Under the pieces are notes generated by a model. The model was not told the origin of the DNA. It saw nothing but the letters and a program-made list of their open reading frames with translations, and did no database searches. DNA of 64,000 nucleotides from CAIKNB01 sp964415965 (GTDB lineage: Bacteria > Patescibacteriota > Patescibacteriia > 2-12-FULL-60-25). The stretch lies in contig CAYQCK010000004.1 in NCBI GenBank assembly GCA_964415965.1, forward strand, positions 55,749-119,748. Reading direction: 5' to 3'. Of this stretch, positions 59,156-64,000 are shown in pieces. Position 1 is the first letter of the stretch. Each line of letters starts with the position of its first letter. The position numbers and the translations under genes are program-made.

Positions 59156-59476
59156 TCATTTCTTCATCTTGTCGATCATTTCTTGCCACGTCCGCGCGTT
59201 CGGATGCCCGGGATATCTCAGGGCCATGGCTTGCAGCGCCCTGAGGGCTGTTCCAGGGCTGGATACCATGAGGCCGCGGATTTGGCACTCGGCCAGGCTG
59301 ACCGTCTCGGTCGAAATCGCGTCGAGGTCTTGCTGCTCGATTTCCGGCGTCGTGCCCATCGAGACTTCGTGGAAATGCTTGTCGCCGGTGATGACTCCGT
59401 CTTTGGTCATGCTGCAGCCCTCCTTGCTGGTCATCTCCTTCGGCGGTTGTTGGTTCTGTTCGAATTTATTCGGCAT
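59156..59476 (-). CDS. small protein of unknown function, end of a four-gene operon
   Basis: A 106-residue protein starting at 59476, which directly follows the stop of the large gene at 59478, so translation is coupled and no RBS is needed. It is polar with a C-terminal helical part (TALRALQAMALRYPGHPNARTW, in part) that resembles a TPR-like or short helical repeat. No family or function is recognised. Confidence 0.55.
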   Translation of the reverse strand: MPNKFEQNQQPPKEMTSKEGCSMTKDGVITGDKHFHEVSMGTTPEIEQQDLDAISTETVSLAECQIRGLMVSSPGTALRALQAMALRYPGHPNARTWQEMIDKMKK

Positions 59477-59477
59477 A

Positions 59478-61280
59478 TCATTGGGTGGTCTTGCGTTTGC
59501 TTCGGGCGGCTTCTGCCGACCGTTTGGCTTTGGTCCTGACGGCGTCGAACTGCGCTCCGCGGTTGGCTTTTCCGTACCAGCCGCTGCCCAGCAGGCCGAG
59601 TTTGCCTGCATGGTTCTCGCGTATGCCCGCCTTTTTCCGGTCCAAACCGTTCTTTTCGGCCTCCGCCAATTCGTCCTTGGTGTACCAATTGTTCTCCTCG
59701 TCGGAGTAAAGGGTGAATTTTCCCCGACCGACCAGGGCGATGTCTTGGGGCGTGATCGTCAACAGCTTGTCGGGGATCTTTGATTCATCCATCAGTTCAT
59801 CGAATTCCGCCAGGATTTCGGCTACTTCCGGTCGTGTCACGTCAATTTCCTTTTGCGTCAGCTTCGCGGTGAATAGCGTCTTGGCGTCATCGATCAGGTT
59901 CTTGACGAAGCCCTTGTAGAGCTCGTTTTTCTCCTCATCGGGCGTGCCCTCGAATTCCTTGATGGTATCCATGCGGATGCCCGTCACCTCGCTGGAGCTC
60001 AGGGCAGAGCCTTTCTTTTTGCTGGCTTCGGAAATCCGCTTGTTTATCAGCCTTAGTTGCGCGTTTTTGTCCTTGTCGAAGCCGAATCCGCTGCTCGCCC
60101 AGGTGTATCCGCCCACCGTGTCGTTCGCCTTGAGCGATACGCTGTCGACGCCCATCTTTTCGTATTCGGTGAAGCTGTCGTTCAGGAGCTCGGCGGCCAG
60201 GCCCGACCCCTGAAGCTGATCGGCCAGGACGAAACTTTCGTGATGGACCATTTTCTCCCTGGCGGGTTGGCCGTCGACCCGCGACTCGTTCAGCTCGAAA
60301 TTCCTGACGACCTGGTTGCCGGATCCGCTCGGGTCGTCGAAATACAGCTTTGCATCCAAGGTCGTCGTGATGTCGCCCGTCGCGTCATCAAAACTGAGGG
60401 TATCGATCTTGAGTATCGGGTCCGGATTCTCGATATGCTTGAGGTCCGGGGTATGGCGGGTCAGGTTCATGGCGTTCAGGACGTCGCGCAAGGAACTTCC
60501 TTCGCCCGATTCATTGCGGAATATCTCATGCATGGCCACCAGGTTCCTGAGCGAACGGGCTTCGCAGATTTTCGGGCCGCCGCCCGACATGCTTCCTTCC
60601 AGCACTTCGGTGGTCTGCATCAGGCTTTCGCGATAGGCCTTGTCGGTCAGGAGTTTTTCGGCGAATTTTTTGCCGACGCCGGAAACGCTGTCCGCCATCT
60701 CCTTCTTCACGGCTTCCCCCGGTCCTTCGACGGACGCCAGCTCGACGAGCTTATCCAAATCGGCCATCGAAAATGCGCTGTTTTCGATCGCTTCGCGGGC
60801 TTTATCGGCGATCCGATCGATGGCATCCTCGCGTAGGCCGGGCTCCAGACCTTCTTGGCCGAACCATCCGGATAATTCATTCTTGTCCAATTCGGAGAAT
60901 GTGAGGCGGTCGATCTTTTCCCCGAGGTCGATCGTCTCGGTTCGGCTTTCCGCTCCTTCGGCGGCCGCCGTACCCCAGTCCGCATCTATCTCTTCCGTCC
61001 GGTTATCTACCGTACGCTTCGCCTGCTCCAACCCGGTCTTGAGTTTGGCGTATGCCTCATTCACCGCCTTCTTGATGTCTCCCAGCTCCTCCATCAGGGC
61101 GATATCCCCCGAGTCCGTCGCGGCCTGCTCCTGGTCGTCGATCCAGCTCAAGATGTCCGTGACCTGCACGTCTCCTTGGCGCAGCATTTCGCGGGCCAGC
61201 GTCTCCGGTTTTTCGCTCCTGCTCTCGAAGGCCTGCTTCAGCCTTTCTTGGCTTGCTTTGGCGATGGCGTTTTCTTGCAT
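59478..61280 (-). CDS. large protein with a GNAT-like central region
   Basis: A 600-residue cytoplasmic protein. The N-terminal 250 residues are helical and charged. The central part contains HHESFVLADQLQGSGLAAELLN (in part) then DTVGGYTWASSGFGFD, which resemble the acetyl-CoA loop (Q-x-x-G-x-G/A) and later strands of GNAT acetyltransferases. The C-terminal 200 residues are charged and end in a basic Lys/Arg-rich tail (SKRKTTQ). The target is unknown. It shares an operon with three small genes. Confidence 0.55.
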   Translation of the reverse strand: MQENAIAKASQERLKQAFESRSEKPETLAREMLRQGDVQVTDILSWIDDQEQAATDSGDIALMEELGDIKKAVNEAYAKLKTGLEQAKRTVDNRTEEIDADWGTAAAEGAESRTETIDLGEKIDRLTFSELDKNELSGWFGQEGLEPGLREDAIDRIADKAREAIENSAFSMADLDKLVELASVEGPGEAVKKEMADSVSGVGKKFAEKLLTDKAYRESLMQTTEVLEGSMSGGGPKICEARSLRNLVAMHEIFRNESGEGSSLRDVLNAMNLTRHTPDLKHIENPDPILKIDTLSFDDATGDITTTLDAKLYFDDPSGSGNQVVRNFELNESRVDGQPAREKMVHHESFVLADQLQGSGLAAELLNDSFTEYEKMGVDSVSLKANDTVGGYTWASSGFGFDKDKNAQLRLINKRISEASKKKGSALSSSEVTGIRMDTIKEFEGTPDEEKNELYKGFVKNLIDDAKTLFTAKLTQKEIDVTRPEVAEILAEFDELMDESKIPDKLLTITPQDIALVGRGKFTLYSDEENNWYTKDELAEAEKNGLDRKKAGIRENHAGKLGLLGSGWYGKANRGAQFDAVRTKAKRSAEAARSKRKTTQ

Positions 61281-61295
61281 ATGGTCGTTCTTCGG

Positions 61296-61490
61296 TTAGC
61301 GGTGTTCGTCGATGGCTTGTTGGATTGATTTGAGCTTGGCATCGCGTTCTTTGTTGTCCTGGCTTGTCTTGAGCTTCGTTATCCGGCCCTTGATGTCATT
61401 GAGCTTGCGGCTGAAATCCGACCATGCCCGGCTCATGGCCTTCATGCGTGCGCCGTCGGCGGTCGGCGTGTTCGTCCTGTCGTCATTCAT
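61296..61490 (-). CDS. small helical protein
   Basis: A 64-residue protein, almost all helix (RAWSDFSRKLNDIKGRITKL). It overlaps the preceding small gene by 8 nt and shares with it a W-x-DF-x(4)-L pattern, so the two may be related adaptor proteins. No RBS. Function unknown. Confidence 0.5.
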   Translation of the reverse strand: MNDDRTNTPTADGARMKAMSRAWSDFSRKLNDIKGRITKLKTSQDNKERDAKLKSIQQAIDEHR

Positions 61491-61641
61491 AGTGTTTCCG
61501 CTTGTCGGTGAGTTCGCCTAACTTGGTCCGCAGCTCCTCCAGGCTTTCCTGGAAATCCTTCCAAAGGGACGCCAACGCCGCGTACGCATCCGGCGTACCT
61601 GGTGGTCCTTGCATGTCCTCGTTTTGCTCGGAACTCCGCAT
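61483..61641 (-). CDS. small helical protein, first gene of the operon
   Basis: A 52-residue protein (MRSSEQNEDM) starting 9 nt after the TATAAT box, so leaderless or nearly so. The helix SLWKDFQESLEELRTKLGEL has heptad spacing. It heads a four-gene operon (61641 to 59156). Function unknown. Confidence 0.5.
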   Translation of the reverse strand: MRSSEQNEDMQGPPGTPDAYAALASLWKDFQESLEELRTKLGELTDKRKHYE

Positions 61642-61650
61642 AACCCAAAG

Positions 61651-61656
61651 ATTATA
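61651..61656 (-). promoter_or_regulatory. -10 box of the GNAT-like operon
   Basis: TATAAT on the minus strand, 9 nt before the ATG at 61641. Confidence 0.65.
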
Positions 61657-61692
61657 CCTCTTTGCCGGCCTTTGACCCACCCGATTAAGGCC

Positions 61693-61720
61693 TTGACAGG
61701 CGGGCCGGTTCGGATATGCT
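61693..61720 (+). promoter_or_regulatory. promoter of gene at 61749
   Basis: TTGACA, 16-nt spacer, TATGCT. Confidence 0.65.
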
Positions 61721-61748
61721 TCGGGGAGTCCTTTCCAGGAGCTGTCCG

Positions 61749-62165
61749 ATGGCCGAAATCAAGGATTTCATGGCACCCGCCCTCCAGCGTTCGTTGGGTG
61801 CGGTCCGGGACGTCAGCGTCCGCTTCGACGTCGATACGCTGATCATCGGCCTCAGGGCGTTCAGCGGTTTCCGGCCGCACGCCTTGCGGGGCCACGAGGT
61901 CGTACTCAGGACCGATACCCTCGAAGGCTGGCGCGATATCCGCGGCCGCCTCGTGCCTGACCCGAGACAGCCGCGCCACGGCACCTGGTACGACTACCGT
62001 TTCGTGCCCGATATCCCCCGAGAGATTTTCCACGTCATCGACAGCGATCGATGCCACTGGACCAACGTGGAAAGGATCGAGTTCGCCGCCCCATCGGGCG
62101 GCCGCTCCATCCGCAACCGCCTATACCGTCCCGAATCGGGGAAGGATGGCGCCAAGGTCCGTTAA
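61749..62165 (+). CDS. protein of unknown function
   Basis: A 138-residue protein with AGGAG 8 nt before the ATG at 61749. It reads as a beta-rich domain (VSVRFDVDTLIIGLRAF, VVLRTDTLEGWRDI, WYDYRFVPDIPREI), perhaps a small barrel. No motif is recognised. It stands alone between divergent operons with its own promoter and terminator. Confidence 0.55.
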   Translation: MAEIKDFMAPALQRSLGAVRDVSVRFDVDTLIIGLRAFSGFRPHALRGHEVVLRTDTLEGWRDIRGRLVPDPRQPRHGTWYDYRFVPDIPREIFHVIDSDRCHWTNVERIEFAAPSGGRSIRNRLYRPESGKDGAKVR

Positions 62166-62171
62166 GACGAA

Positions 62172-62200
62172 GACTTCCCCTAGCTCGGGGAAGTCGTTTT
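62172..62200 (+). terminator. intrinsic terminator
   Basis: GACTTCCCC / GGGGAAGTC stem followed by GTTTTATTT; the stop codon of the converging gene lies inside it. Confidence 0.8.
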
Positions 62201-63403
62201 ATTTCCGTTCCGTTTTTTGATCCGCGCCTTGACGATGGCGATGTCGTCATCGAGTTTATACGTCCGTCGGTGTTTGGCCAGGGTCCGCAGGTTGTCCAGG
62301 CGTTCTTCCGGGGTGTTCCCGGTTTCCATGTCGATGCCGAGTTCGGCCAGGTCCGTCGTGCCCGTCGCGGGGTCTTCGTACTTGTCGACCAGGCCGTCGG
62401 TGCAGAACAGGATCTCGTCGCCGTCCCGGACTTCGACGATCTCGAGTGAGGGGCTGGGCGGGGTCGGGCCGCCCAAGGTGTCGATGACCGTGACCATCAG
62501 GTCGCCGTATGTCCAATGGATCGCCGTGTCGCCACGGCCCTTCCGGGCTTCGTATTCGCCTTCGCCGTAACCGAGCGCCAGGCAGTTTTCCTGGGTCAGG
62601 GGAATCGGGATATCAAGGTTCTGGCTGACCTTGTCGCTGATGGGGTCGCGATGCAGGTCGATGTAGTCTTTGATGCCCAGCCCGTCGATCAGTACGCCGC
62701 GGCGCACCAAAGACTCGTAGGCCGAGTCTTCATGCGTCAGCCTCTCCATCCGACCGTCGGCGCGCCGCACGTAAGCCGCGCTGTCGCCGACGTTCGCGAC
62801 GACGGCATAGCGTTTGCCGTTGCGCGCTTCATGGATGAGCCCGATGCATGCCGTGGTCATGCCGCCCGTGTCGCTGACCGCCTCGCTGGCTGCCTGCAGC
62901 GCTTCGATCAAAGCCAGGCCTTTCATGACCAGCTCCGGATCGACTCCGACGACCGTCCGTATCATCTTTTCTGCGTCCTTATGTCTCCGTTCCTCTTCGG
63001 GCAGGCCGCGGAGTTTGCGGCTTTGCGTTTCGAGCAACATCCCCGCCGCTCGTTCGGGTCCGAGTTTTTCTGCCTTCACCAAGGCATTCCTGAACTCACC
63101 CGGCATCACCTGCTCGCAGACCAGGCTGGCGAGATCGCCGTTCCGCATCCCTCCCAGTCCGTCCATGACCCCCATGAGACCCGTCTCTGGATCTACCAGG
63201 ACGTTGTCCTCGTTCTTCTTATGCAGATACTTCCCCAGCTTCTTTTTCTCAATCGTTAAATAGACCTCCGCCTGATCGAAACCCGGCATCTCTTCGGCCG
63301 CAACAATGTCGTCGGCCTGGAGTTCGCCGGGCATCCGGTCAGGAATCAGGTCTTCGGGCTTGAGGATGTTCGTTGGCGGAGGGATGTTCGGGTTACGGTT
63401 CAT
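62180..63403 (-). CDS. PP2C-family protein phosphatase
   Basis: A 407-residue Ser/Thr phosphatase of the PPM fold (start 63403, leaderless). Seen: KNEDNVLVDP (64-67 NEDN), MDGLGGMRNGDLAS (metal-binding Asp and Gly), TGGMTTACIGLI, VANVGDSAAYVRR and a late FCTDGLVDKYEDP with a metal Asp and the closing LDDDIAIVKARI. The first 45 residues are disordered. It could oppose a kinase such as the one at 14809, but nothing in the sequence links them. Confidence 0.85.
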   Translation of the reverse strand: MNRNPNIPPPTNILKPEDLIPDRMPGELQADDIVAAEEMPGFDQAEVYLTIEKKKLGKYLHKKNEDNVLVDPETGLMGVMDGLGGMRNGDLASLVCEQVMPGEFRNALVKAEKLGPERAAGMLLETQSRKLRGLPEEERRHKDAEKMIRTVVGVDPELVMKGLALIEALQAASEAVSDTGGMTTACIGLIHEARNGKRYAVVANVGDSAAYVRRADGRMERLTHEDSAYESLVRRGVLIDGLGIKDYIDLHRDPISDKVSQNLDIPIPLTQENCLALGYGEGEYEARKGRGDTAIHWTYGDLMVTVIDTLGGPTPPSPSLEIVEVRDGDEILFCTDGLVDKYEDPATGTTDLAELGIDMETGNTPEERLDNLRTLAKHRRTYKLDDDIAIVKARIKKRNGNKTTSPS

Positions 63404-63409
63404 GCGGAT

Positions 63410-63415
63410 ATTATC
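63410..63415 (-). promoter_or_regulatory. -10 box of the PP2C gene
   Basis: GATAAT on the minus strand, 6 nt before the ATG; a TTGGAC lies 18 nt further upstream. Confidence 0.6.
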
Positions 63416-63447
63416 TCCGCAGTCCGGACGGCTGTCCAATCGATCGG

Positions 63448-63921
63448 CTATTTATGGTACGCCTTCCCGGCCAAGATGCTGTGGGCGCGGTATATCTGTT
63501 CGGCCAGGATAAGTCGGGCCAGGCCATGGGGGAGCGTTATCTTTCCGAGGGACAGGGTCAGGTCGGCTTTTTTGAGGATTTCTGCACCCAGACCCCATGA
63601 TCCGCCGATGGCGAAACAGACTGTTTTGCCCTCGGATTTCCAACTGGCCAGACATTCTGCGAGGCCGGCCGAGGTGAGCGATTTTCCGGTTTCGTCCAGC
63701 GCCACAAGGGCAGCATCCGGCGGCAACCCTTTCGATAGGGCTTCGGCCTCGATATGTTTGGCTTTTTCGATATCCGGCTTGGCCGAACCGCCGTGCCCTT
63801 CCGGAAGCTCGATAATCTGGAGATTGGTGAAAGGTTTGCACCTATCCACATACATATCCACACCTTCGCGTAGCCAGGCTTCGTTAAGCCTCCCGATAGC
63901 CCTGATTAGGGTCTTATTCAT
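63448..63921 (-). CDS. rlmH: 23S rRNA pseudouridine-1915 N3-methyltransferase RlmH
   Basis: A 157-residue SPOUT methyltransferase that methylates pseudouridine 1915 in helix 69. Seen: LDETGKSLTS (75-84), FAIGGSWGLG (103-112, knotted SAM site), LSLGKITLPHGLARLILAEQIYRA (125-146, in part) and the C-terminal YHK. The length is typical. TTGTCA-16-CAAAAT sits just upstream, so the mRNA has almost no leader. Confidence 0.92.
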   Translation of the reverse strand: MNKTLIRAIGRLNEAWLREGVDMYVDRCKPFTNLQIIELPEGHGGSAKPDIEKAKHIEAEALSKGLPPDAALVALDETGKSLTSAGLAECLASWKSEGKTVCFAIGGSWGLGAEILKKADLTLSLGKITLPHGLARLILAEQIYRAHSILAGKAYHK

Positions 63922-63927
63922 ACGCTG

Positions 63928-63955
63928 ATTTTGGCTTATTTACGCCACTTGACAA
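63928..63955 (-). promoter_or_regulatory. promoter of rlmH
   Basis: On the minus strand TTGTCA, 16-nt spacer, CAAAAT; the -10 ends 6 nt before the ATG. Confidence 0.65.
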
Positions 63956-63977
63956 GTAGTCCGATATCAATTATTAT
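63949..63977 (+). promoter_or_regulatory. promoter of a gene beyond the window
   Basis: TTGACA, 17-nt spacer, TATTAT. Its -35 overlaps the -35 of the rlmH promoter, so the two divergent promoters share one hexamer region. Confidence 0.7.
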
Positions 63978-64000
63978 AGGCGCACTTTGATACCACCTCC

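Overview
The window is a GC-rich bacterial chromosome segment, densely packed, with mostly short intergenic gaps. Several signs point to a Patescibacteria/CPR-type lineage, though this is inference and not proof: two TrmB-like regulators with long C-terminal domains, a secreted protein with the VYYVGADGKRHAYPN-type surface module, many small secreted or coiled-coil proteins of unknown function, and many ATGs placed 6-9 nt behind a -10 box (leaderless or near-leaderless mRNAs). There are no rRNA genes, no IS elements and no CRISPR array. One tRNA, Leu(UAG), is present.

Layout. 1-9.4 kb: a partial phosphoribosyltransferase-like gene, a secreted lysozyme-like protein, a lipid kinase, a zinc-ribbon/MBL-hydrolase operon divergent from a TrmB-like regulator, surface and lipoprotein genes, a nucleotidyltransferase and a CDP-alcohol phosphatidyltransferase. 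9.4-17.6 kb: recQ, an NRDE-coaB-coaC operon divergent from a second TrmB-like regulator, arfB, a PI3K/HipA-like kinase and prs. 17.7-24.6 kb: exported proteins, yvcK, a HAD hydrolase, an SPFH protein, an HD-domain protein, a membrane/pterin-dehydratase-like fusion and a small gene with a heavily folded 3' region. 25-31.8 kb: an overlapping operon of ECF sigma factor, a 1768-residue membrane-anchored alpha-2-macroglobulin and a MEMO-like protein. 32.9-33.7 kb: a protein-free stretch that looks like a large structured non-coding RNA. 33.7-37.9 kb: gpsA, a polytopic membrane protein and a lipoprotein. 38-42 kb: a metal-handling set with an HMA/TauE/cupredoxin fusion and CopA. 43.3-45.7 kb: Rrf2 regulator, IscS and IscU. 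45.7-53.3 kb: coiled-coil proteins, including a tandem pair of paralogous membrane coiled-coil proteins. 53.5-57.4 kb: rpsF-ssb-rpsR, dCMP deaminase, an EpmA-like ligase and EF-P. 57.4-64 kb: DUF5680-like protein, tRNA-Leu, sirtuin, a four-gene operon around a GNAT-like protein, a PP2C phosphatase and rlmH.

The outstanding item is the roughly 730-nt RNA at 32908-33638. It has a near-consensus extended -10 promoter with a 17-nt spacer, strong A-richness on one strand, at least fourteen local hairpins (seven capped by GNRA tetraloops), a 7-bp long-range complementarity and a terminator hairpin. It encodes no credible protein. It resembles in style the giant ornate bacterial RNAs (GOLLD, ROOL, OLE, HEARO types), but I cannot assign it to a class from sequence alone.

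Other themes are palindromic repeats inserted in frame inside three protein genes, a branched four-helix RNA element at 24226-24294, the ECF/macroglobulin/MEMO operon, and the tandem coiled-coil pair with duplicated 3' flanks.
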